Assembly (NCBI RefSeq): GCF_902167145.1
Contig: NC_050104.1
Location: forward strand, 10,190,001 to 10,254,000
DNA length: 64,000 nucleotides
Source: Zea mays
Lineage: Eukaryota > Streptophyta > Magnoliopsida > Poales > Poaceae
Direction: 5' to 3'
Each line of letters begins with the position of its first letter. The first letter of the stretch is position 1. Shown here piece by piece: positions 44,945-55,394 of the stretch. A program made the position numbers and the translations under genes. The notes beneath the pieces are model-generated. The model worked only from the letters and a program-made list of their open reading frames with translations, searched no databases and was not told where the DNA came from.

Positions 44945-46224
44945 TGAGAGCACCTAGAGGGGGTAAATAGGTGATCCTATAGAAGTTAACACTAAATTCC
45001 AACAAACTTGATTATAAAGATATTAGTGTGAGTTAATCAAGTCTATGAGGCGAGCTCTTGCGGACACATACAATCAAAGAGAAAGCACACAAGAGACACA
45101 CAATTTTTATCCTGTGGTTCGGCCAAGTAATACTTGCCTACTTCCACGTTGTGGCGTCCCAATGGACGAGGGTTGCACTCAACCCCTTCCAAGCGATCCA
45201 ATGATCAACTTGAATACCACGACTTTCTTTCTAAGTCTTTCTCCCGTTTGCGAGGAATCTCCACAACTTGGAGCCTCTCGCCCTTACAATGATGATCACA
45301 AAAGAATCACAGAAGTAAGGGAGGGGAGAGAAACACACACAAGACTCAAATCCACAGCACAACCACGCACACAAGTCACAACTCGAGCTCGAAGTACAAC
45401 ACACGGAGTTAGCAACTCAATTGGAGCTCAAATCGCTAACACAAAGAATCAAATGTGTGGAGTCGGAGTCTGGGAGTCTTAGAATGTTTCTTGTAAGCTT
45501 GGGTTACTCCTCCATGCGCCTAGGGGTCCCTTTTATAGCCCCAAGGCAGCTAGGAGCCGTTGAAGATCAACATGGAAGGCTATCCTTGCCTTCTATCGAG
45601 TGGCGCACCGGACAGGTCCTGTAGACGATCCGGTGCTTGATCTCCTTCCAAATTTGGCATATCCGACCATTGCTCCCCTGGGCTGATTGGCGCACCGGAC
45701 ACTGTCCGGTGCACCAGCCGACCGTTGGAGCAGTTCACGTGTCGCGCGAAGATTGCGCAGCCGACCGTTGGCGCAGGCGACCCTTGGCTCACCGGACAGT
45801 CTGGTGAATTATAGCCACGTCGCCCCTTTGCTTTTCCCGAGAGTGACGAGTTCGTCGCGGATGACTCACCGGACAGTCTGGTACACCTCCGGACAGCCTG
45901 GTGAATTATAGTCTTACGCCGCCATCGAGTCCCGAGAGCGGCCTTTTCACGCGGACCAGACTGGCGCACCGGACAGTCCGGTGTACCAAGCCGAGCTGGA
46001 GTTGGCTGCACAGAGCCAAGTCTTTTTCCAATTCTTTTCTACCTATTTCTATCACTTAGACAAAATATGTTAGTACTCAAAACAATGTACTAAGTCTAGA
46101 AACATACCTTGTTATATGATTTGCACTTTTTGCTTGTTTGGCACATAGCAACTCACTTACTATGTGTTGGACACTTAATCACCAAAACATTATAGAAATG
46201 GCCCAAGGGCACATTTCCCTTTCA
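44945..46224 (-). mobile_element. Sirevirus solo LTR
   Basis: It begins TGAGAGCACCTAGAGGGGG and ends TTTCCCTTTCA, 1,280 bases, with perfect TSD CTAAC (44940-44944 and 46225-46229). It is minus-oriented, judged by the LTR of the following Sirevirus, which ends CACCCCCCTCTAG...CTTTCA. It contains CACCGGAC-type palindromes between 45600 and 45980. No internal region is present. Confidence 0.9.
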
Positions 46225-47157
46225 CTAACCCTTGTGATATAGGCGTGAAGGAAAATGTACCCACCCATTGTAATTATTTGTTAGCTATGACATGTTGTTA
46301 AAATACATATGCCTGTTGTTCTTGTATGCAATGTGAAACTAACCTTGGAGAAGATAACAAAGAGCTCAAAGAACAAGTAAAAAACTTGGGCAACGACTTA
46401 GAGAGGCACCACTATCAAATGTCACATATGAACACATGTTGAAGAGCCATATGTAATATGGTGACATAAGTGGCGTCGACTATAACAAGACAAAATGAAG
46501 GGAAAAAGATGGGGCAAGAATAAGTATATGAGAGGGGTTATGAAGAGCTTATAAGAGAATCTTTCTCACCTCATATGCTACAAATGCAACTTAATGGGTC
46601 ATATTGCCAAGATTTGCCCAAACAAGAAGCTGCAAGATGAACTCAAGAAGATGAAGCCACATTGCCACAAGGTCAGGTTCAAAGCAACCATGAAGATGGT
46701 GTTAATACAGGAAATAAAAAAAGAAGACAAGAAGGGGAGGTATAAGATCAAGACCAACACAATACCACACCCAAGTCAAGTGTCGCAGATATGATAAAAT
46801 TGGGTCACCTTGCCTCAGGGTGTCTAGACAAGCTTGTTAAGAAGGCACAAGTAGCAAACAAGAGGTGTGATGGTGTGAAGGAAGACAAAAGTAGAAGGCT
46901 CAAAATAAAAGAACTTGCTACACAACCGATAATGAGGATACATGGCTAATTCATCTCTCAACGTTGACATCCCTAAAACTATTCCAATTAATGGTTATTC
47001 TATGCTTAGGAAAGATGGTAATAGTACCTCTTTGGCACCTATTGCAAAACATCCCACTACTCACACAAAGTCCGTTTGGATGCCTAAGCGTGTTGCTACT
47101 AATTATTGTGTAGGTAGTGAAAGGGAAATAGGGTTAACCTTTTCCTACAATTAATTT

Positions 47158-48290
47158 TGGTGGTTGAATGTCCAACGCAAACATATGGACTAACTAGTTG
47201 GCTCTATAACTCATGTATTACAGGTGCATAAGGTTCAACCCAAACCAATAAATATACAAGTTAGGGACCCAATTCAAAAGGAGCAAAAAGGACTTGAGTG
47301 TGATGTGGTCTGGCGCACCGGACAGTGTCCAGTGCACCAGGGCCGTACAGGAGCCAAGCAGCCACTCTCAAGAAAACGCAGGCGCGCTCCGCTATAATTC
47401 ACTGGATTGTCCGGTGAGCCACCGGACTATCCGGTGTGCCAACGGAGCAATGGCTAACTTGCGCAATGGTCGACTCTAACAGGAGCTACGGTGATCAACA
47501 GTGTCGCGCAGAAGTCAGAGCAGCGAAGTCAAAGGGGCATCGGACTGTTTGGTGCGGCACTGGACTGTTCGGTGCGGCACCGGACTGTTCGGTGCGACAC
47601 CGGACTGTTCGGTGCGGCACCGGACTGTCCGGTGCCATAAGAGGACAAAGACCCAACGGTCGACTGGGCTCCAGACCCTAACGGTTGGGTGACGTGGTGG
47701 CGCACCGGACACTGAACAGTGAGTGTCCAGTGGCGCACCAGACTGTCCGGTGCGCCCATCGGCAGCAGCCTCCCCAACGGCTACCTTGGTGGTTGGGGGC
47801 TATAAATACCCCCCAACCACCACAACTCCAAGTCCCAAATTCACTCCAATCACTTAGTGGCTTCTGAGATAGAGATTTTTGTGTTCATTTGAGTTCTTGT
47901 CGCTTGGATTGGCTTTCTTCTTTTCCCATTCTTATTCTCAAGTGCTTTGTAAGCGAGGCAAGAGACACCAAGTGTGTGGTGGTCCTTGCGGGGTCTTAGT
48001 GACCCATGAGATTAAGGAAGAAGGTTCACTCGATCTAAGTGACCGTTTGAGAGAGAGAGAAAGGGTTGGAATAGACCCGGTCTTTATGACCTCCTCAACG
48101 AGGACTAGGTTCTTTGGAACCGAACCTCGGTAAAACAAATCACCATGTTCACTCGCCTTATTTCTTGGTTGATTTGTTTCCATCTCTTTGCGACTTGAGT
48201 TTAACTCTAACGCAAACCCCCGACCTTAGTGTGTGTTTAAGTTTATAAATTTCAGGTTTCGCCTATTCACCCCCCTCTAGACGACTTTCA
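47158..48290 (+). mobile_element. 5' LTR of a Sirevirus (Copia) element
   Basis: It ends CACCCCCCTCTAGACGACTTTCA at 48290, followed at once by a primer-binding site. The start is placed near TGGTGGTTGAATG but is uncertain by some tens of bases, because the other LTR is outside the window. It contains GCACCGGAC...GTCCGGTGC palindromes, a 20-bp tandem array (47541-47640) and a TATAAATA box near 47800. Confidence 0.75.
47541..47640 (+). repeat. Five 20-bp repeats in the Sirevirus LTR
   Basis: CGGACTGTTCGGTGCGGCAC and close variants begin at 47541, 47561, 47581, 47601 and 47621. Each carries the core of the LTR palindrome, so the regulatory motif itself has been amplified in tandem. Confidence 0.93.
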
Positions 48291-48304
48291 ATTGGTATCA
48301 GAGC
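48291..48304 (+). promoter_or_regulatory. Primer-binding site of the Sirevirus
   Basis: ATTGGTATCAGAGC follows the LTR end CTTTCA. TGGTATCAGAGC is the perfect initiator tRNA-Met complement. Confidence 0.92.
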
Positions 48305-48335
48305 TCAGTGCTTCATTAGAGTCTAACAACTCGAA

Positions 48336-49990
48336 GTGATGTCGGGAGATCATGCCAAGAGGGAGATCATGACTGGTGAAAAGGCTGCAAGCTCAGGGAT
48401 GACTCTCTCAAGGGAGTCTGGCAACAAGAACAAGGAGGAATCCTCTTCCTCCATCAAGTCGCTTCGGAGAGGTGACAAGAAGAAGAAGATGAAAAAGGTC
48501 GTCTACTACGAGACCGACTCTTCGTCACCCTCCACATCAAGCTTCGAGTCACCCGTCGCTTCTAAGCGCCATGAGCGCAAGAAGTATAGTAAGATGCCTC
48601 TTCGCTATCCCCGCATTTCTAAGCGCGCTCCATTACTTTCCATTCCCCTAGGCAAACCACCATATTTTAATGGTGAAGATTATTGTATGTGGAGTGATAA
48701 AATGAGGCATCACCTAACCTCACTCCACGAAAGCATATGGGACATAGTTGAATTTGGAGCGTAGGTACCACAAGTGGGGGACAAGGATTACGACTCGGAT
48801 GAGGCCGTCCAAATACGACACTTTAACTCCTAAGCAACTTCTATACTCCTCGCCTCTTTATGTCGAGAGGAGTATAATAAGGTGTAAGGGTTAAAGACCG
48901 CCAAGGAAATTTGGGACGTCCTCAAAACGGCACACGAAGGGGACAAGGTGACCAAGATCACCAAGCGGGAGACGGTCGAGGGAGAGCTCGGCCGTTTCGT
49001 CTTCAACAAAGGAGAAGAGCCGCAAGCAATGTACAACCGGATAAAAAACATGGTGAACCAAGTGTGCAACCTCGGGAGCACCAAATGGAATAACCATGAG
49101 ATGGTCAAGGTTATTCTTAGATCCCTCATATTTTGTAATCCTACTCAAGTTCAATTAATATGTGGGGATCCAAGATATAAACTAATGCCTCCCGAGGAAG
49201 TGATTGGCAAGTTTGTGAGCTTTGAGCTAATGATCAAAGACTCCAAACACATCGTCAACTTGGAGCAAGGCGCCACCTCCACACCCGAGGTGCAACCCGT
49301 CGCATTCAAAGCAACGGAAGAGAAGGAGGAGGAGTCTACATCGAGTAGGCTTCCAATCGTTGCCTCCAAGCTCAACAACGAGGAAATGACACTCATCATC
49401 TAGAGCTTTCGCCAAATCCTCAAGCAAAGGAGAGGGAAAAACTACAAGTCCCACTCCAAGAAGGTTTGCTACCAGTGTGGTAAGTCCGGTCACTTTATTG
49501 CTAAATGTCCTATTTCTAGTGATAGTGACATGGACGACGACAAGAAGGGGAAGAAGAAGGAGAAGAAGAGATACTACAAGAAGGGAGGTGATGCCCACAT
49601 ATATCGGGAATGGGACTCCGATGAGAGCTCCACCAACTCCTCATCCGACGAGGACGCCGCCAACATCGCCGTCAACAAGGGCCTCCTCTTCCCCAACATC
49701 GGCCACAAGTGTCTCATGGCTAAGGACGGCAAAAAGAAGAAGGTATAATCTAGAGCCACCCCCCAAATATACAACATCTAGTTATGAGGGTAGCTCTAGT
49801 GATAGCGAAGATAATTTAATGTCTCTCTTTGCCAACCTTGGCATGGAACAAAAGAAGAAATTGAATGAATTAATAGAAGCTATTAATGAGAAGGATGGAC
49901 TCTTGGATATCCAAGAGGACTTCATCATTAAGGAAAACAAAAAAATTGTTAAATTGAAAAATGCTTATGCTTAGGAAGTAGAAAAATGTG
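48336..49990 (+). pseudogene. gag: Sirevirus gag with zinc knuckle and coiled coil, several breaks
   Basis: It starts at 48339 or nearby with a charged Lys/Ser-rich N-terminus. The YFNGEDYCMWSDKM block near 48665 is the typical Copia gag start. A TAG at 48762-48764 fits CAG to TAG. A frame change and two TAA codons (each fitting CAA to TAA) follow before 48948. The gag core continues 48948-49403. A zinc knuckle CYQCGKSGHFIAKC lies near 49469-49510 in another frame. A Lys-rich stretch and a coiled coil (49800-50140) follow. Gag would form the particle; this copy cannot. Confidence 0.85.
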
Positions 49991-50139
49991 AAAACCTATC
50001 TAAAGAGCTTAGCATTTGCCATGATTCAATTTCTAGCCTTAGAAATGAAAATGCTAGCTTAGTTTCTAAGGTTAAAGATTTAAATGTTTGCAATGATTTT
50101 ATTTCCTATCTTAGAGATGAGAATGCTAGATTAAAAATC

Positions 50140-51063
50140 TAAGATAGAAGAATTAAATATTTGCAAACCCTCTACATCTACTATCGAGCATGTTTCTATT
50201 TGCACTAGATGTAGAGACATTAATGTAGAAGCTATTGATGATCACCTTGCCATTATTAAACAACAAAATGATCATATAGCTAAACTAACTGCTAAAATTA
50301 ATGAGCATGAACTAGAAAATGAAAAGTTTAAATTTGCTAGAAGCATGCTCTATAATGGGAGACGCCCTGGCATTAAGGATGGCATTGGTTTCCAACAGGG
50401 GAGCAATGTCAAGCTTAATGCCCCTAAAAGATTGTCTAATTTTGTTAAGGGCAAGGCTCCCATGGTTCAGGATAATGAAGGCTATATTTTATACCCTGCA
50501 AACTATCCCGAACACAAAATTAGGAAGATTCATGCTAGGAAACCTCATAATATATTTCTCACCATGCTTTTATGTATAAAAATGAGGCTTCTAGCTCTAG
50601 GCATTTTACTCATGTTAAAATGCCTAAAAATAAATCTTCCACTGCATCAAATGAGCATAATGTTTCTTTTAAAACTTTTGATGCTTCATATGTTTTAACT
50701 AACAAATCAGGCAAAGTAGTTGCCAAATATGTTGGGGGCAAACACAAGAGTCCCAAAACTTGTGTTTGGGTACCCAAGGTGCTTGTTTCTAATGTGAAAG
50801 GACCCAAGACTGTTTGGGTACCTAAGAACAAGGCCTAAATTTGTTTTGTAGGTTTATGCATCCGGTGGCTCAAGTTGGATAATCGATAGCGGGTGCACAA
50901 ACCACATGACAGGGGAGAAAAGGATGTTCTCCTCCTATGAGAAAAATGAAGATCCCCAACGAGCTATCACATTCAGGGATGGAAATCAAGGTTTGGGTAA
51001 AATAGCTATATCTCCTGACCATTCTATTTCCAATGTTTTCTTGTAGATTCTTTAGAGTACAAT
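50140..51063 (+). pseudogene. pol: Sirevirus gag-pol linker and aspartic protease, broken
   Basis: The linker repeats GPKTVWVPKNKA-type text before protease. The protease motif WIIDSGCTNHMTG lies near 50877-50915 (catalytic Asp in DSG). Stops and frame changes interrupt the linker. The protease would cleave the polyprotein. Confidence 0.75.
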
Positions 51064-52018
51064 TTGCTTTCTGTTTCTCAATTATGTAAAATGAGCTACA
51101 ACTGTCTTTTTACTGACATAGGTGTTACTGTCTTTAGAAGAAGTGATGATTCAATAGCTTTTAAGGGAGTGCTAGAGGGTCAGCTATACTTAGTTGATTT
51201 TAATCAAGCTGAACTAGACACTTGCTTAATTGCTAAGACTAACATGGGTTGGCTCTGGCATCGCCGACTAACCCATGTTGGGATGAAGAATCTTCATAAG
51301 CTTCTAAAGGGAGAGCACATTTTAGGACTAACAAATGTTCATTTTGAGAAAGACACGGTTTGTAGCGCATGCCAAGAAGGAAAGCAAGTTGGTGCTCATC
51401 ATCCACACAAAAACATAATGACGATGGATAGGCCGCTCGAGCTACTCCACATGGATCTATTCAGCCCGATTGCCTACATAAGCATCGGCGGGAGTAAGTA
51501 TTGTCTAGTTATTGTGGATGATTATTCTCGCTTCACTTGGGTGTTTTTTGCAGGAAAAATCTCAGACCCAAGACACCTTAAAAGGATTCTTGAGACGGGC
51601 TCAAAATGAGTTCGGATTAAGGATCAAAAAGATAAGAAGCAACAATGGGACGGTGTTCAAGAATTCTCAAATCGAAGGCTTTCTTGAGGATGAGGGCATC
51701 AAGCATGAGTTCTCTTCTCCCTACACACCTCAACAAAATGGTGTAGTGGAGAGGAAGAATAGAACTCTACTGGACATGGCAAAGACCATGCTTGATGAGT
51801 ACAAGACATCGGACCGTTTTTGGGCCGAGGCGATTAACACCGCCTGCTACTCCATCAACCGGTTATATCTTCACCGAATTCTCAAGAAGACATCATATGA
51901 ACTCCTCACTGGTAAAAAGCCCAATGTTTCATATTTTAGAGTCTTTGGGAGTAAATGCTTTATTCTTATTAAAAGAGGTAGAAAATTTGAATTTGCTCCT
52001 AAGGCTGTTGAAGGCTTT
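51064..52018 (+). pseudogene. pol: Sirevirus integrase, truncated by a gypsy insertion
   Basis: The pre-integrase zinc domain (HRRLTHVGMKNLHKL ... VCSACQEGKQ) lies 51258-51390. The first catalytic Asp is in LLHMDLF near 51450. The frame changes near 51548-51556. The second Asp, normally in a SDNG motif, is Asn here (SNNGTVF, near 51640), so the catalytic triad is broken. The Glu in NGVVERKNR is kept. The coding text ends at KAVEGF where the LTR of Tat element 2 begins. Confidence 0.87.
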
Positions 52019-52641
52019 TGTTGGGGACTTGTTCTCAAATGCTATGAATTAAGAACAAGGCAACACAAATGTTAATGGTTAAAGACCTTCGTCCTTCGAA
52101 GTATTATCTCCCTTAGGATAGAATGATCTTCAGACGAAGGTCATGAAGGACATACCTTCATCATCTCAATATATAACAGAAAGTAGGATCATATGACACA
52201 TATAAAAACATGAGTAATCATATTATATCATTTGGATATTTTTATTATACAATCATGAATAAACATGAACAATATTGAATTACATTTATACCTTCGGCTT
52301 GACAGAAGGTGAGAATCCAAGTGTGACGTGCGAGTGAATACAGGTCATCGTGAACAGTACAGGGGTACTGTTCACCTATTTATAGGCATGGGATGCAACC
52401 CGGTTAAAATTACATTCATGCCCTTAATAGCTAATTACAAACATGACACAAGTCATCATGGACTAAACGGTCTTTTCCTTTTTAAGTCAGTGCTACCCTT
52501 CGTCTCAAGGCGCGCCGTCATGCCGAAACTCCCTGGATTATAGCTTCGGTATATACCTTCGTGTTGTGTCTCAGTTGCATATCACCTTGCCGAAGGTGTT
52601 TTTGCTTGGAGGACCTTCGGCGAAGAAGAAGGCCCCCAACA
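52019..52641 (-). mobile_element. 3' LTR of Tat element 2
   Basis: 623 bases with ends TGTTGGGGAC and GGCCCCCAACA on the plus strand. A minus-strand TATAAATAG lies at 52376-52384, followed by an inverted repeat at 52351-52374. Many CCTTCG/CGAAGG words occur. Its left edge abuts Sirevirus integrase sequence. Confidence 0.92.
52351..52374 (-). repeat. Inverted repeat at the LTR transcription start
   Basis: Arms TGAACAGTAC and GTACTGTTCA around AGGG. The arms are the same as in the copy at 13-36. Confidence 0.8.
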
Positions 52642-52656
52642 GTAGCCCCTTCGCAG
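52642..52656 (-). promoter_or_regulatory. Polypurine tract of Tat element 2
   Basis: Minus-strand GCGAAGGGGCTAC directly precedes the LTR start TGTTGGGGG. Confidence 0.8.
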
Positions 52657-52776
52657 TGCTAGATCGTTTTTCGTAACGAGCTCGATCCGCGAAAAAATGT
52701 CAAAGGCTTCGGAATGCCGAAGGTCCGAAAAACACCTTCCCTGAGCTCGTTGGCGAGAAACGATTAAAATACTCCA

Positions 52777-52910
52777 AGCGTCGAGTGGTCCACCGTTCAG
52801 CGAATACAAGCGATCTGGCGATTCCCCTTCCACGTGTCGAGTGGTCCACCGTTCAGCGGGTGCAGGCGATTTGGCGTTTCACCTTCCCACCTGCAATACT
52901 ATATAAACAG
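52777..52910 (+). promoter_or_regulatory. Probable promoter of the antisense gene in Tat element 2
   Basis: A 56-bp tandem duplication (TCGAGTGGTCCACCGTTCAG at 52781 and 52837) precedes a TATATAAA at 52900-52907 on the plus strand. A CACGTG G-box lies at 52831-52836 between the copies. A transcript would start about 52930 and read into the antisense exons. No such signals are needed for the element's own minus-strand transcript. Confidence 0.6.
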
Positions 52911-53110
52911 ACAGGTTGGTGCAGAGTTACCACAACATTCATTGTCATTGCACTGTTGTGTTGTTAAAAATTTAACTATAGCTAAAGCTTTTTCACTGCG
53001 CTCTCAAGCGAGCACTTCATCATTTAGAGTTAACTTCGTCAAAAAAGTGAGCTTCGTCAGAACTGCAAAATCAACCATCAACTTCGTTAAAACCTCGATA
53101 AATCCAAAAA

Positions 53111-55133
53111 TTGGCCAGAGTTCGTTCGACTGCAAGGGTATCTCGTGAGGGAGAAGAAATTGAGGTCGCTGAGACAGCGCCAATTTCCGAAGTCATGAAA
53201 CAATCAGGTCTAGTTGTGACAGAGGGAGCTACTGACGAAGGTGCTCCTGCTGCCGAAACCAAACATACTGTTGCTAAAGAAGAAGAAGATATTGATGAAT
53301 AGGAAGATTACAGTATTTTGATCCCAAGTAAACCCAGTCATCTAGATTTTGAGAAATCTACAGTGTCTGGAGCTGACGTGCCCATGATGATGAAGCTGGG
53401 CTACTTTGGAGAAGCTGAAAGGAAACTTGTCTGATTTGCCAGAGAAGAAACCACCCAGCGCCAAAGGATGATGAAGTAGTGGTTTTCAAGAGTTTTTTCA
53501 GAGCGGGACTGCGGTTTCCTCTGAACGAGATGATAGGAGAAGTCTTGAAATTTTTTGAAATTTATATTCATCAGCTAATCCCTAACGCCATTGTTAGGCT
53601 TAATGTCTTCATCTGGGCCCTCCGAAGCCAAGGGATGAGCCCAGATGCCGAAGCATTCTGCCGAGTGCATGAACTGCACTACCAGACGAAGGCCAGGGCA
53701 GACAGTTTACATGAAAATTTTGGTTGCTACAACTTTGCGTATCGCAAGGATACAAAGGCTCTAGTTCTAAGTTATCGCACCAAGTGGGCAGCCGGTTGGA
53801 AAGGTGAATGATTTTATATCAAGGCTAATGAGAAGAGGGGGAAAATGATGACGATGGTTATGTGCCCGCTATCTCTAAACTTCGGATAGACCAAGCCCCT
53901 GTGCAACATGCAGCTAGGGTCACCATGTCAGTTGGCCGCAGTAGATTCAGGGTGGTGGTTGAACAAATCAGCACCAGGGACTTGGTGCAAGAATACCTGG
54001 CCAACAGGACATCTCCAATGTCAAGTGATTAGGGCATGCCGAAGCTAAAGGGAACAAATAAGAAACATGAACTTGTCTGATTACCTTATCGTTTTAAGTT
54101 TGAGAAACAGTTTAAGGAGCCTTGCCAAGGATGGCTAGAAATGATTGAAACTATGTGTAATGAAATTTCGGGAAATTATACCAAAAACGAAGACCAATTG
54201 ATGACAGCAACCTTCAGCACCCGGCCAAAATGAAGGTTAAACCGAGTAATGGACGCTCTAAAATTTGAATACCCTGATTATGAGCAGCTCAACAAGGGTG
54301 CCAAAGGGGCAAAAAGAAAAAGAATTGTTAGCGTTCTGAGCAGACAAGCTGCCAGAATGGTGAAGGAGGATAAGAAGATTTTAAAAAAGAGAAAATCCAC
54401 TCCTGAGCCGAAGGTGGCAACTTTGAAGAAAAGAAAAGCTGCAACTCCAGAGCCGAAAGTGACCGAGGTAGAAGAGGAGACTCCTTCGATACCTCCTGCT
54501 GCCGAAGTGGCAGAAATTTTAAAGGTAATGACTGAATCTCTACCTATCAAGCTGCTAAGTCCTCTAGGACCGGAACTGACAAAGCTTTTACAGAAGAGGG
54601 ACGAGCCTTCAGCTACAAAAAGGTGGATGAGCAGAAAAAGCGAAGGATCAGCACCGTAATGGAAGCCATTGAATGGACACCACCATCGGCCCTGGCCACT
54701 GCCGAAGCAAACATTTCTGCCGAAGCTGCAGCTGTCGCTGAAGCTGCCAATTTGGAGAGCACACTATCTGGAATTGATAAATTGATATTGGGTATGCCTA
54801 CAGAAGAAACAGTTGTGGCTGCAGAAAAGGTCATGGCCCCAGTGCCTGACAAAGGAAAGAAAATCGTCGATGCTGCTTCGGAGGAAAAAGATTTCGACCT
54901 TCGGAACCTGGTCGGGCAAGAACTATCTGAGGCCGAAAAGAAGAAGCTACAGGAATATGGCATTTCCTGTGGCTACCAGCCAGCAACCATGCTCTTTGGT
55001 GGGATTGAAGAAGAGGCCTTAGGATGCGTTTGCAACAACACCGTGGCGAAGATAATCGGCACTCTATCGAAGAGTGTTGGTTTTCTGAAGCTCGAAGCTG
55101 ATATTAGCAGCTACCGACGACAACATATCGTCG
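53111..55133 (+). pseudogene. Antisense gene, exon 1 (gypsy-type transposon domain, Transposase_28-like)
   Basis: The first codon, where the reading begins ARVRSTARVSREGEE, is TTG at 53111 in this copy instead of the probable ATG. The frame has stops at 53300-53302 and several more, plus frame changes. The block from 53479 (FKSFFRAGLRFPLNEM, then HQLIPNAIVRLNVFIWALRS) matches my memory of the plant 'putative gypsy type transposon' domain. A basic stretch (54290-54420) with Lys/Arg runs follows, then Pro/Glu-rich sequence and an Ala-rich helix near 54690-54760. The function is unknown. The encoded direction is opposite to the element's gag-pol. Confidence 0.7.
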
Positions 55134-55242
55134 GTAGTTTGTTTTATTTCAACTTCAAGGTAAAATTCTTGTGATGAAGCGAAATTTTTCTTTTTTATTT
55201 TTGCGAAGAAGCAAATTTGCTGATGAAGATTTATCTCTACAG
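55134..55242 (+). other. Predicted intron 1 of the antisense gene
   Basis: The coding text before GTAGTTTG (55134) and after CTCTACAG (ending 55242) joins in frame across 109 T-rich bases that contain stops. GT-AG ends and U-rich content are those of plant introns. Confidence 0.65.
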
Positions 55243-55394
55243 AGTATATTGCTAAGCAAAGCACTGAAATGCAGCAAGACCTCGAAGATAAAAAGAACGA
55301 AATTATAATCGAGTGTTTAGAGAACAAAATTAAATAATATGAAGCTTCTCTTGAAAAGAAAGATTTCTTACTCCAAGCAATGGAAGGTTCCCTA
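55243..55394 (+). pseudogene. Antisense gene, exon 2 (5' part, coiled coil)
   Basis: Reads EYIAKQSTEMQQDLEDKKNE and continues as a heptad-rich coiled coil, with one TAA near 55334. It is cut at 55394 by the Del solo LTR and continues in frame at 58567. Confidence 0.7.
55390..55394. repeat. Target-site duplication CCCTA (left) of the Del solo LTR
   Basis: CCCTA precedes TGTAATAC at 55395 and recurs at 58562-58566. Confidence 0.94.

Larger units (their letters stand above)
44089..47157 (+). pseudogene. gag: Decayed internal region (gag, start of pol) of an old Copia element
   Basis: Short gag-like frames occur after the primer-binding site (about 44140-44940), then after the solo LTR (46230-46940). 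A zinc knuckle CYKCNLMGHIAKIC lies near 46575-46615. A second, damaged one (CRRYDKxGHLASGC, first pair Cys to Tyr and a frame change) lies near 46786-46826. The stretch 46942-47154 resembles the Copia linker before protease (SVWMPKRV). Stops and frame changes are frequent. The rest of pol lies beyond the Sirevirus inserted at about 47158. Confidence 0.7.
47158..52018 (+). mobile_element. Sirevirus (Copia) element, broken in integrase
   Basis: 5' LTR, primer-binding site, gag with zinc knuckle, protease, pre-integrase and integrase follow in order. At 52019 a Tat-lineage gypsy element is inserted (left TSD candidate GCTTT at 52014-52018), so RT, RNase H and the 3' LTR lie beyond the window. 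Several stops and frame changes show that it was already inactive. Confidence 0.88.
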
